From Paenibacillus yonginensis (GTDB lineage Bacteria > Bacillota > Bacilli > Paenibacillales > Paenibacillaceae), in contig NZ_CP014167.1 in NCBI RefSeq assembly GCF_001685395.1, positions 2,795,501 to 2,859,500 of the forward strand: a stretch of DNA of 64,000 nt, written 5' to 3'. Both the position numbers and the translations under genes were made by a program. This document shows positions 54,799 to 62,888 of this stretch, piece by piece. Within the stretch, counting starts at the first letter, position 1. Every line of letters begins with the position of its first letter. Below the pieces are notes generated by a model, which saw only the letters and a program-made list of their open reading frames with translations, was not told where the DNA came from and ran no database searches.

Positions 54799-55101
54799 TT
54801 ATTCAACACCGTCTTTAAAGTGGGCCGTCCAATGTTTGTCTCCTTTATGAGACAAATCCTCGGCTGTTTTCTCCAAGGTCTGAAGCAAAGCCGCTTTAAC
54901 CTGGGCAACCGTCTCATTGAATACACGAACTTCAGACCCGTTAATTTTATCGCCATATAAAGCCTGGGCCGCATTAAACTCCCGCTGCTGTTCAACCAAA
55001 TTATCGATCGACGCCAACGCATGCTCCACAAAATGGGTAACCAATTGATGTTCTTTAGGCAGAAAAGATTTTAAATGCTGTACTTTTGCCATTGTAGTCA
55101 A
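54799..55101 (-). CDS. hypothetical helical protein
   Basis: A 100-residue cytoplasmic protein predicted to be almost wholly helical, with no cysteines or membrane segments. It includes HQLVTHFVEHALASIDNLVE and VKAALLQTLEKTAEDLS. The TTG at 55101 has GAGGTGA 5 nt upstream and is favoured over ATG at 55092, which lies 14 nt from that site. I do not recognise the family. It is a single gene with its own terminator and sits between two AT-rich spacers, with a dispersed palindromic repeat upstream. Confidence 0.65.
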   Translation of the reverse strand: MTTMAKVQHLKSFLPKEHQLVTHFVEHALASIDNLVEQQREFNAAQALYGDKINGSEVRVFNETVAQVKAALLQTLEKTAEDLSHKGDKHWTAHFKDGVE

Positions 55102-55684
55102 TGTCCTCACCTCACCGAGAATATAATTTTTTAAAAAATGTAAAAATTTCAGAAAATTTTCGTTTCTTTCATTTTAATATGTAATTATTTATATTGCAAT
55201 TGTTAATTTATCGCTTTTATTTTAACTTCTAAGGGATGACTGACTTTTGTTGCCAACGAAAAACACCTCCCAGGTTGTCTCCAAATCTTACGACAGGGTT
55301 CCATTTTCTTGCAGGTGTTTTAATTTGCCTCCTGTTAAGGGGCATCAATCCCTTATTAATATAGAACCATTATAAATAACGAAAGACATCAACGGATCAC
55401 TAACGATAAAAGCAAGTTCCATAATTACAGATTTAATCGAGAAAATAGTTGTTTTATTTTGAGGATCAGCAGTTGAATGGAAATAAACTCACAATCGCCA
55501 GGCCGACCCAGTAGATTTATGACTTTTGAGCGGGCTCTTTTAGCATACATTCATGGTTCCGATCCAAATAATTTTTTAAGGTTTGTCCTTTATACCGGCT
55601 CTTGTTGCCGCTCAAATATAAGGCTATAATAAAACAGCAAACATACGTTCTTTTATCTTCACTATGTCAGTCAGAGGAGGTTCT
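55102..55684. other. AT-rich divergent intergenic region
   Basis: About 580 nt with no gene. It contains repeat copy C (55253-55321) and must hold promoters for the 100-residue gene and for the YvsG-like gene. Nothing else stands out. Confidence 0.4.
55253..55321 (-). repeat. dispersed palindromic repeat, copy C
   Basis: On the minus strand it begins AAAACACCTGCAAG, has TCGTAAGAT in the middle and ends GGGAGGTGTTTTTCGTTGG. It aligns over its full length with copy A (plus strand, 12377). Its position upstream of two divergent genes shows it is not simply a terminator. Confidence 0.75.
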
Positions 55685-56332
55685 ATGAAAGGTTCCACAC
55701 ATTTAGCGATCGGCTGCGCGATCGGTGCGGCGGCAGCGGGATATCATGCGTTCCGTCTGCCTGATTCTGTGTTCTACTTAGCTGCTGCAGCCATTTCGTC
55801 GCTTACGCCCGATCTTGACGGCCCCAGCATGCTGAGCTCCCGGATCGGCAAAGCCTCCAAAGCTCTTTACCGTGCGATGATAACCCTGGCGGTGCTGCTG
55901 TGCCTGCTGGTTGTTTTTTTGTATGCCAGATACCAGATCTTCCATATCGAGCTCACCGTCGCCGCTCTTTGCGCTCTGTTTCCGGCACTCATCGTGAAAG
56001 AAGGTTTTCTCCGCAATACTATGGTCAGTCTGATCGGCCTTGCGCTTGTATTTGCCGGTTTATCCTGGGGGATGCTGTGGACGTCCGGTTTCGGCCTTTT
56101 TATCCTGATCGCCCCATGGCTCAAACATCGCGGCTTGACGCACACCATTTGGGCGCTTGGGATCTGGTATATGCTCAGCCGTGCAATGGAGCAGCAGCTC
56201 AATATTCCCGGACTGGCGATAGCGGCCGGTGCCGGCTACGCTTCGCATCTGATTGCCGACACCTTGACAGCCAGCGGTGTCAAATGGCTGTATCCGCTGA
56301 CCAGATTTACCTTCAAGCTGCCTTTCCGCTGA
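55685..56332 (+). CDS. YdjM/YvsG-family membrane-bound metal-dependent hydrolase (DUF457)
   Basis: This 215-residue membrane protein has about five helices and the family's metal-binding pattern: MKGSTHLAIG at the N-terminus (H6), LTPDLDGPSM (D residues), HRGLTHTIW (His pair) and GYASHLIADTLT near the end. These histidines and aspartates form the presumed metal site. E. coli YdjM is SOS-regulated; the biochemical reaction is unknown. ATG at 55685 has AGAGGAGG 4 nt upstream. It ends at a strong bidirectional terminator. Confidence 0.88.
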   Translation: MKGSTHLAIGCAIGAAAAGYHAFRLPDSVFYLAAAAISSLTPDLDGPSMLSSRIGKASKALYRAMITLAVLLCLLVVFLYARYQIFHIELTVAALCALFPALIVKEGFLRNTMVSLIGLALVFAGLSWGMLWTSGFGLFILIAPWLKHRGLTHTIWALGIWYMLSRAMEQQLNIPGLAIAAGAGYASHLIADTLTASGVKWLYPLTRFTFKLPFR

Positions 56333-56350
56333 TCGATCTGGATGAAGAAA

Positions 56351-56395
56351 AAAACCATCTTGCACCGCCGTTAATCCGGCGGACAAGATGGTTTT
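56351..56395. terminator. bidirectional terminator
   Basis: AAAACCATCTTG/CAAGATGGTTTT (56351-56362 with 56384-56395) with an inner CCGCCG/CGGCGG stem, between two convergent genes. Confidence 0.9.
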
Positions 56396-56418
56396 ATTTC
56401 TTCTGATGGTTTTGATTT

Positions 56419-57318
56419 TTATTTCAAATTGACCAAAGAATTGAGCGATGCATAGGCCAGCGGCTCGAAGCCTTCCGAGGGCTCGCCGATTGGAATTTCC
56501 AGGCGGAAGACGTAACCCTGCCCATCAAATTTTTTAACGATATATTGTTTGATTCTGACCGAACCGCTGCCGACCATGAAGGCCTCCGCGTCTCGCATCG
56601 ATTCCGGAATATCCGCCTTCTCCAGCTCTTTCACCCGGCCGACATCCGACATTTCCTCATCCGCCTCAAACTTTAAATACTCAAGTTTATAATCCGCTGG
56701 CAGCTTCGTGATCGTTGCAAAATATTTCGGATAGGCCGTAAGCCACAGCTTGTTGTTCTCCTTGTCGAAGGAGAAACCCTCCGGCACATAAATGCCGTAG
56801 TCCTCCGTCTCGAACAACTTGGCCGGACGCTGCTCCTGGTTGCCTTCCAGCGTAACGCTCAGGTTTTTGGTTTCCGGAAGCGCTCCGCTTTCTGCCCCGC
56901 CGCTGTCACCAGCTGCTCCGGCTTTACCAATCTCAGTTAAGGTGCGCACCTTAACGTCTGAACCCTCTTCAACCGCTTTCTCCTTGTATTGGAACTGCAC
57001 CGGATCCCCTGGCTGCAATCCATCCAGCACCGAAGCCTCCAAATCGCCTAATTGGAACACGACCGGCTTGCCGTCCACCGTGATTTCGATGGAGGTTGTA
57101 TCCGCCTGGCCCTGATATTCACCTGTCCCCTGCAGAAGGCCGTCCGTGCCTTCAGGAGCAGCTGCATTCGAAGCGTTATCCGACTGGGCAACGTTCTCTA
57201 CACCACTCGGCGAAGGCTGTGTGCCTTCAGCCTCCGATGATTTTTTTCCGCAAGCCGTTAAAGCCACAACCAGCATTAAACTTAAAATGCCCAATATATA
57301 ATTTCTATAGTTTTTCAT
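56419..57318 (-). CDS. hypothetical lipoprotein
   Basis: This 299-residue protein has a signal peptide and lipobox LTACGKK (modified Cys near residue 23), then an acidic low-complexity stretch of Ser, Glu, Gly and Asn. A small beta domain follows (about 70-125, STSIEITVDGKPVVFQLGD style). The C-terminal domain (about 165-299) includes FSFDKENNKLWLTAYPKY and YVFRLEIPIGEPSEGFEP. I do not recognise the family. It is on the outer face of the membrane and stands alone between two bidirectional terminators. Confidence 0.8.
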   Translation of the reverse strand: MKNYRNYILGILSLMLVVALTACGKKSSEAEGTQPSPSGVENVAQSDNASNAAAPEGTDGLLQGTGEYQGQADTTSIEITVDGKPVVFQLGDLEASVLDGLQPGDPVQFQYKEKAVEEGSDVKVRTLTEIGKAGAAGDSGGAESGALPETKNLSVTLEGNQEQRPAKLFETEDYGIYVPEGFSFDKENNKLWLTAYPKYFATITKLPADYKLEYLKFEADEEMSDVGRVKELEKADIPESMRDAEAFMVGSGSVRIKQYIVKKFDGQGYVFRLEIPIGEPSEGFEPLAYASLNSLVNLK

Positions 57319-57451
57319 TCCAACACCCCCACTTTACTTACGATTTTATAACCTAAAAGTTGCAGGCCTAATCCCATTCTGCCCGTTTGACCGTTTACTT
57401 AAAAGCCTTACTTGTTATAATGGAGACATTAAACAGACTAGGATGAGGCAT

Positions 57452-57754
57452 ATGGCTTTTGGTATAGACAGGCAGCAGCTTGCTGCATGGAAGAAGCAGG
57501 TTTCCGCCGGCGAAATTGCTTACTTAACCCATTATTGGCTGGATGACCGGTTCCCCGGCGCCAGAACCGTAACAAAGGTCGGCTGCGGCGATTTGGCCAA
57601 GCTTGAGGCCTGGTGTATCCGGCACGGATTAAATCCGCGTTATATTCATCGCCGCGAGGCGTTCCCGCATTTCGATCTCATAGGCCCGAAACAAAGGTCC
57701 ATTTTGGCCGAAGAAGGCCTGTGGGATCAGATTCACAAGTTTGGTCTGGAATAA
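57452..57754 (+). CDS. conserved hypothetical protein (small, cytoplasmic)
   Basis: This 100-residue protein lacks a signal or membrane segment. The conserved-looking block is KVGCGDLAKLEAWCIRHGL followed by NPRYIHRREAFPHFDLIG. I recall similar small proteins across Bacillales without a known function. ATG at 57452 has AGGA 8 nt upstream; ATG at 57443 adds three residues and is less likely. It converges on the DsbB gene with a shared terminator. Confidence 0.75.
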   Translation: MAFGIDRQQLAAWKKQVSAGEIAYLTHYWLDDRFPGARTVTKVGCGDLAKLEAWCIRHGLNPRYIHRREAFPHFDLIGPKQRSILAEEGLWDQIHKFGLE

Positions 57755-57793
57755 AATAACCGGTTTCTGCTCAAGGGCAGAAGCCGGTTATTT
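57754..57793. terminator. bidirectional terminator
   Basis: AAATAACCGG...TTCTGC paired with GCAGAA...CCGGTTATTT (57754-57770 with 57777-57793), one bulged base; A/T tracts on both sides. Confidence 0.88.
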
Positions 57794-57796
57794 CCA

Positions 57797-58276
57797 TTAT
57801 ACACCGGTATTTAACATGGAATTCCGATCACGGTCCACTTCTTCAGCCGATTCGGCTCTGCCGATCCACAGGAACACGCTGATCAGAATAAAAGCGATTA
57901 ACGCCAGAAGCGGAATCGTGATAAACCCCAGAAAATTAAGATAATCCTTATTGCAGGGAACACCTATCTGGCAAGGCAGCACCTTCGCCATCGCCGGAAT
58001 CTTCTGCTCGGCATAATGGTATATGGAAATACAACCGCCGATCACGCTAAGCGGCATAGCATAAGGAATGATTTTCCGGTCGCCCCGGTAGGCGGCGATC
58101 CCGAGCAAAATAACCTGAGGATACATAAAGATCCGTTGGAACCAGCACAAACGGCAGGGCTCGTAATGCAATATTTCGCTGAGATACAAGCTGCCAGCCG
58201 TTGCCACTATAGCCACAATCCAGGCCATATACAAAGCATATTCCTTAAACAAGGACCGGCTGCGGATTTGCTCCAT
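57797..58276 (-). CDS. bdbC: DsbB/BdbC-type disulfide bond formation protein
   Basis: This 159-residue membrane protein has four helices and two cysteine pairs facing outward: C41-x-x-C44 (EPCRLCWFQRI) and C102/C108 (LPCQIGVPC). It reoxidises the DsbA-type partner and passes electrons to quinone. It is encoded 5 nt after the DsbA-like gene, so the two form an operon. The length is that of Gram-positive BdbC proteins, which are shorter than E. coli DsbB. Confidence 0.93.
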   Translation of the reverse strand: MEQIRSRSLFKEYALYMAWIVAIVATAGSLYLSEILHYEPCRLCWFQRIFMYPQVILLGIAAYRGDRKIIPYAMPLSVIGGCISIYHYAEQKIPAMAKVLPCQIGVPCNKDYLNFLGFITIPLLALIAFILISVFLWIGRAESAEEVDRDRNSMLNTGV

Positions 58277-58281
58277 ACCAG

Positions 58282-59010
58282 TTATTCCCCTTTGCTCGCT
58301 GTTTCGATAGCTTGGTGAATATCATTGTAGCTGTAATTCCCATTATAAAGCTTGTCATTGATGAAGAAAGAAGGAGTGCTCTGGACGCCCAGCTTGTCCG
58401 CTTTGGCGTTGCTTGCATCCACTTCGCTTTGATAGGTTTTGTTCTCGATATCGGATCTGAGCTTATCATAATCGATCGGCAGCTTCTCCGATTTCGCCAG
58501 ATTCACGATAAAGTCGGTGGTGGCCCAACCTGTCTTCTCTTCTCCTTGTTCACGGTAAATAGCATCGTTAAACTTCCAGAAGGAGTCCTTGTCCTGATGA
58601 TAAATGGAGTGGGCCGCAAGCGCCATCCGGTTCGAATCCTCGATGCCCTTGCCGTCAAGAATGATCAGATCCTGAAAATAAATGGCAGCCTTGCCGGTAT
58701 CGATATCATTTTTAACCAGATCTGGTTTGATATTTAAATTGAAATCACGGCAGGCCGGGCATTGATAGTCCCCATATTCCACAATTTTAACTGGCGCATT
58801 CGGGTCGCCGAGCACCGGCATCGAGCTGTAGTCAAAATCGGCCTTAACTGATGATGGATCAGGACGAAAAATAAGAGCCGCTATAAACGCAACCAGCACC
58901 ACCCCGATAATGGAGAAAAAGAGAATGCGGTTTCTACGCTCTTTAGCAAGGCGCTCCTGCTCCTTTCTTTTCCGCTCGGCGTACGGATTAGGCTGTTTCT
59001 TCGGTTTCAG
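58282..59010 (-). CDS. bdbD: DsbA/BdbD-type thiol-disulfide oxidoreductase, likely CTG start
   Basis: This membrane-anchored thioredoxin-fold protein has active site CPAC (C84/C87 in YQCPACRDF) and cis-proline loop VQSTPSFFI. It introduces disulfide bonds into exported proteins with its partner DsbB. The frame extends well upstream of the first GTG (58902): a basic cytoplasmic tail (KPKKQPNPYAERKRKEQER) and a full membrane helix (ILFFSIIGVVLVAFIAALIF) are coded before it. In that extension the only initiation codon with a ribosome site is CTG at 59010 (AAGGG 7 nt upstream, in-frame TAA directly before). I therefore give 242 residues. Confidence 0.88.
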   Translation of the reverse strand: MKPKKQPNPYAERKRKEQERLAKERRNRILFFSIIGVVLVAFIAALIFRPDPSSVKADFDYSSMPVLGDPNAPVKIVEYGDYQCPACRDFNLNIKPDLVKNDIDTGKAAIYFQDLIILDGKGIEDSNRMALAAHSIYHQDKDSFWKFNDAIYREQGEEKTGWATTDFIVNLAKSEKLPIDYDKLRSDIENKTYQSEVDASNAKADKLGVQSTPSFFINDKLYNGNYSYNDIHQAIETASKGE

Positions 59011-59182
59011 TTACAATCCCTTCTTTCTATGTACTTATAGTAAGCTGCTTTCCTCTATTCTGCCTCATTTCCGGGTCAGGTGCAAATCTTTTCAATCCCC
59101 CTCAGAAAACAAAAACAAACATAGGTTCAGCCCCTTTCGGCCCCCTATGTTTGCTTGATTTCTTGGTATCCGCAGCTCCTGC

Positions 59183-61696
59183 CTATCCGTTCTGCTTTTC
59201 CGATGCTCCTACTGCGATCCAGGTGGCAAACCCGCCATCTGCTGCCACTCCGTTTTGTTTAACAGCCTCGAGCACCGCATACTCACATTCCCTGTTCTTC
59301 AAAGAAATTTGGATGCAGGAGGAGCTGCTCATCGCTACGAGGATATAATTTTCGTCTGGAAACTCATTTCTGAAAAACACATTAAATTCAACCGTATTTT
59401 CCCCTGGTTCGAATCTAAACTCCGTTAGTCCAAACTGCTGTACGGCCGCCCCCTGCAGACTCTCCAAAGGCTGAAACGCCAGATGCTGCAGCCGAACCGC
59501 GGACGGGCTCAAATGGCTGGCTCCAATCGCCTGTTCCTTGATCTGACTGCCGCTGATGCCTTCGATTGGCAGCAGTCCTTCCGACAGCAAAGATTCGGAG
59601 ATATGGGATCGGGATACCGTCCCCTTTTCAAGCTGCTGAGAACCAACGGCCCCAAAGGCGATGTGACCGGCAGTAATGACCTCCTCGCCAAGATGACGAG
59701 ATGTTATGGCCTGGTCGGCAATTTTGCTGTCCGTGATCGCCGCTTCACCGATTTTATCCGTCGAGACACTTTCGGGAGACAACTTTAAAGAAGTGACCGA
59801 ATAATCCTGTAAATGGTATGAGGCAATTTTCTGTCTGCCCACATGGTGGCTTTGAACAGCCTCGTTCTGAATGGCTCTGAACGTAATGGACTGATCCTGA
59901 AGGGCGGAAGAGCCGACGCTCCCTTTCGCCAGATGAATCGCCGAGATCGTGCCTGCTTCAATATGCTCGGAAGTGACCGCTCCTGAGCGGATTGCTGACG
60001 AATCAACTGCACCTTCGGCGAAATGAAACTCCTGGATTGTATAAGGTACCAGATGCTCCCCATTGACGCTATGAACGGCCAACGCCTGGCTTTCTACACT
60101 TTCCGGCGCCAGCTTCTCCGCCGTAACAGCCCCATTGGCCAATTTGTCTTCCGTTACGCAGAATGCCTGCAATTGAAGCCTGCCTACGGCTGCATCCGCA
60201 AGATGCTTTTGTTGAACCGCACCAGCAGCAATAATTTGAGCTTTGACAGAGCCCTCTTGCAGATGTCTTTCGTTAACTGCGGCTGTTCCAATATGCGGCT
60301 CCATCACACTGTCCGGCTGTAAATGCTGAGACGCGACCGACAAATCCGCAAGATGGCCGCTTTGCACGGCCGCTTTGGAAATATGCCGTTTCAGAACGGC
60401 TTCATCTCCCAATTTGACTGCCAAAATGCTTTGATCCGCTATTTTAGAGGCTGTCACCGATTGGTCGATCAGCTGCAGCGTGCCCACTGATTGCTCCGTC
60501 AGTTTGGTCTGAGGGATACTGCGGTCAGCAATATGGCGGGAGTTGATTTCTCCCGTGCCAATATGGCGTTCGCCAATACCCGATTCTTGAATATGAGCTC
60601 CTTCGATGCTGCCTTCTGCAATATGGCGGGAGAGGATCAAGGAGGATTTCAGATGCTGAGTATCCACGGAATTTTCTTCCAGCTGACCGCTCCCCACGCT
60701 TCGATTGGCTAGCAGCTCCTTTGTAATGCTTGCAGGCTGCAGATGTTTGCTGGTAATGGATTCGTAAGCCAAATGGCTGCCTTTAATGACGCCTTCACCA
60801 ATTTTGTCGGCAGTTACGGCCCCGTCCCGGATTTTAGCTGTGGTCACCATCTGGTCGCCTAGCTTAGAAGAATCAATCGAACCATTCATCAAATGAACGG
60901 ACGTGATAGAGCCGCTGGTTATTTTGCTGCCGTTAATAGACTGGTCTTGAAGCATTTCGGAAGAGATCAGCATATCGCTTAAATGACGGCTTTGAATAAT
61001 CCCGTCCGCCAGATGATCGGGGCTGATGGATTTCTCCGCCAACTTGTCGGGGGTTATGGAACCATCTTTGATTTTGGAGCCGTCGACGGAACCATTTGCT
61101 AGTTTGTCGCCGTGTACCGAACTCTCAACCAGGTGGTCACCGGTCAGAGAAGCTTTGGCTACTTTAGGCGAAGTGACCGCTCCATCCCCAATTTTGATAG
61201 AGGTGACGGCAAAATCGGCGATCCAAGCCGTGTCGATCGTGCTCGTTTTTAATCGGCTCGAATCGATTGCATTGGGCGCAATTTTATCACGGGTAATCGT
61301 GGCATCGACAAGGTCATCTCCATAGATAAACGGCTCTCCTCCAGCAAATAACTTGCGATCCTTGGCCGTTAATTCGGCCGGCTTGATGTTCCGCTGTTCG
61401 AATCCTGGGGTTTGAACCGTTGAAGCCGTTGAGACAATGGCATCGATCGCTTTGCCCTGGTTTATCCCTGTTCCTCCATAATTGCCGCCTGATTCAGTTC
61501 CGGCAGCTAGAGTCTCGCCGTTAGCCAGAGACTCCTGAGCCAATGGGGCTGCAGCGCTTTGATGCAAAGAAACCGGCTTTTGCCCTTTGTTGTTTCCTTT
61601 CCACTTCTCGACCAAATCCAACTCATTAAAAGAAGCCCGGTAACCCGATTTGACCGTTTTGCCGGCCCGGGGTTTGGAAGCTTTTCCTTTCTTCAA
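59183..61696 (-). CDS. decapeptide-repeat solenoid protein with C-terminal WIA-type domain
   Basis: An 837-residue protein in three parts. Residues 1-131 are basic, then Gly/Ala/Glu-rich, without a signal peptide. Residues about 132-741 are about 61 back-to-back ten-residue repeats with consensus xSVxxxHLAD (position 3 Ile/Val, position 7 His/Lys, position 8 Leu/Ile). The last 95 residues form a beta-type domain with VEFNVFFRNEFPDENYILV and WIAVGAS near the end, similar to C-terminal domains of phage tail-fibre proteins. I recall such proteins in Paenibacillus as WIAG-tail proteins. The repeats should fold as a long stiff solenoid. The TTG at 61696 has GAGAGGAG 8 nt upstream. A surface or spore-coat role is only a guess. 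Confidence 0.82.
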   Translation of the reverse strand: MKKGKASKPRAGKTVKSGYRASFNELDLVEKWKGNNKGQKPVSLHQSAAAPLAQESLANGETLAAGTESGGNYGGTGINQGKAIDAIVSTASTVQTPGFEQRNIKPAELTAKDRKLFAGGEPFIYGDDLVDATITRDKIAPNAIDSSRLKTSTIDTAWIADFAVTSIKIGDGAVTSPKVAKASLTGDHLVESSVHGDKLANGSVDGSKIKDGSITPDKLAEKSISPDHLADGIIQSRHLSDMLISSEMLQDQSINGSKITSGSITSVHLMNGSIDSSKLGDQMVTTAKIRDGAVTADKIGEGVIKGSHLAYESITSKHLQPASITKELLANRSVGSGQLEENSVDTQHLKSSLILSRHIAEGSIEGAHIQESGIGERHIGTGEINSRHIADRSIPQTKLTEQSVGTLQLIDQSVTASKIADQSILAVKLGDEAVLKRHISKAAVQSGHLADLSVASQHLQPDSVMEPHIGTAAVNERHLQEGSVKAQIIAAGAVQQKHLADAAVGRLQLQAFCVTEDKLANGAVTAEKLAPESVESQALAVHSVNGEHLVPYTIQEFHFAEGAVDSSAIRSGAVTSEHIEAGTISAIHLAKGSVGSSALQDQSITFRAIQNEAVQSHHVGRQKIASYHLQDYSVTSLKLSPESVSTDKIGEAAITDSKIADQAITSRHLGEEVITAGHIAFGAVGSQQLEKGTVSRSHISESLLSEGLLPIEGISGSQIKEQAIGASHLSPSAVRLQHLAFQPLESLQGAAVQQFGLTEFRFEPGENTVEFNVFFRNEFPDENYILVAMSSSSCIQISLKNRECEYAVLEAVKQNGVAADGGFATWIAVGASEKQNG
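59474..61303 (-). repeat. about 61 tandem 30-nt coding repeats
   Basis: Every 30 nt encodes one decapeptide, such as GSITPDKLAE, QSVTASKIAD or QAITSRHLGE. The phase holds without gaps across the whole block. DNA identity between units is low, so the array is old and kept by selection on the protein. Confidence 0.9.
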
Positions 61697-61817
61697 GCTG
61701 TTCTCTCCTCTCAGCAACATTCTTCTGCTGGCATCCTATGCAGATCAATGGGCTTTTGTCACAATCGGCCGAGCTGGATCACAAGCAGAATAAAGCCGGA
61801 AATCCCCTCTAGCTATT

Positions 61818-61847
61818 AAAAATAAAAGGCTGCCGTAACAGCAGCCT
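61818..61847 (-). terminator. terminator of rplY/ctc, distal
   Basis: AGGCTGC/GCAGCCT stem followed on the minus strand by TTTTATTTTT. Confidence 0.85.
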
Positions 61848-61860
61848 GTTCAGAAACACA

Positions 61861-61895
61861 AATGGAGCAGGCGCTTGGGAAGCGCCTGCTCCATT
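61861..61895 (-). terminator. second hairpin behind rplY/ctc
   Basis: A perfect 16-bp stem (61861-61876 with 61880-61895) with a 3-nt loop and no strong T-run. It precedes the true terminator by about 15 nt and may protect the mRNA 3' end. Confidence 0.7.
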
Positions 61896-61966
61896 TAATT
61901 AGGATCATGTCAAACTCCATTCCGTAAGGGCTGCACACGCCGGAAGCCACGAATGCCGGATTAGGC

Positions 61967-62620
61967 TTAAGCGCCGGCTTCCTCAGCAGCTTCCTCACTG
62001 GCAGCCTCCGGAGCTGCTTCCCCTTCTGCGCCGCCTTCCGTTTCGGCTTCTTCATCCACATCAGCGCCGCGAGGCACCACGATGGAAGCCAGAAGTGTGT
62101 CTTCTGGTACGTGAAGCGTGATGCCCTGCGGCATGGATACTTCCGCCAGGGTAAGTTTGTCCCCGACGCCAAGATTCGTTACGTCCACTTCAATCCCTGT
62201 GGGCAGATCATCAGGCAACCCTTCCACTTCAAGCTCTGTGATCAGCGTTTGAAGAATACCGCCTTCTTTGGTGCCGGTAGCAGTGCCGTGATAATGAACC
62301 GGGATGCTTACCCGGATTGGTTTGTTTCTGGAGACGTGCTGGAAGTCCACGTGAGCCACCTGGCCCTTGGCCTTCTGAATATCTTTAATTAACGCCGGCA
62401 GCGTTTCTCCGCCCTCCAGCTTCAATTGGAAAAATTCCGTACGGCCTGTCCGGGCCACTTTAAGCAGTTCCTTCTCATCGACGGAAAGTTGCTGGCTTTC
62501 GATTTGGGACCCGTAAATGACACCCGGCACGCGGCCGGACTGCCGAAGCTGACGTAGAGCCGAACGCGTCAGATCGGTTCTTTTTTCTGCCTGCAAAGTA
62601 ACGTTATGACCAGAACTCAT
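61967..62620 (-). CDS. rplY: 50S ribosomal protein L25 / general stress protein Ctc
   Basis: This 217-residue protein is the long CTC form of L25. The N-terminal L25 domain binds 5S rRNA (RQLRQSGRVPGVIYG at about 24-38). A second beta-barrel domain (about 95-185) carries GIEVDVTNLGVGDKL. The C-terminal tail is very acidic and Ala/Glu/Gly-rich. In Bacillus, ctc is stress-induced by sigma B. Here the ATG has AGGAGG upstream and the gene is monocistronic, with tandem hairpins behind it. Confidence 0.95.
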   Translation of the reverse strand: MSSGHNVTLQAEKRTDLTRSALRQLRQSGRVPGVIYGSQIESQQLSVDEKELLKVARTGRTEFFQLKLEGGETLPALIKDIQKAKGQVAHVDFQHVSRNKPIRVSIPVHYHGTATGTKEGGILQTLITELEVEGLPDDLPTGIEVDVTNLGVGDKLTLAEVSMPQGITLHVPEDTLLASIVVPRGADVDEEAETEGGAEGEAAPEAASEEAAEEAGA

Positions 62621-62778
62621 CTTTCATCGACCTCCTGATTGTAAGCGAAATGAGATTCGCACTGAAATAGCTGATTCTGTGTATCCAAGTTATAATTTGC
62701 AGCCCTATCCTATTTAATACCCGTTTTGGAACCGATCTAACCGTTTTGCTTTCCTTTTTCAGCATAAATTCCAGAAAA

Positions 62779-62806
62779 TAAAAAACCGGCACCCGAAAGC
62801 GCCGGC
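62779..62806 (-). terminator. terminator of ptsI
   Basis: CCGGCGC...GTGCCGG stem (62786-62805, one mismatch) followed by TTTTTTATTTT on the minus strand, 83 nt past the stop. Confidence 0.85.
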
Positions 62807-62888
62807 ACGGCAAAAGCCGCAAAAGTGTGTGTGTTGGATAAAAACGTTGTAAAGATTAAACGAAAGAAACCAAATTACGATAAATCAG

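Noticed and set aside
59474-61303. Regular 30-nt spacing that might suggest a CRISPR-like array
   Set aside because: The DNA units are not identical and have no spacers; periodicity is that of a translated decapeptide.
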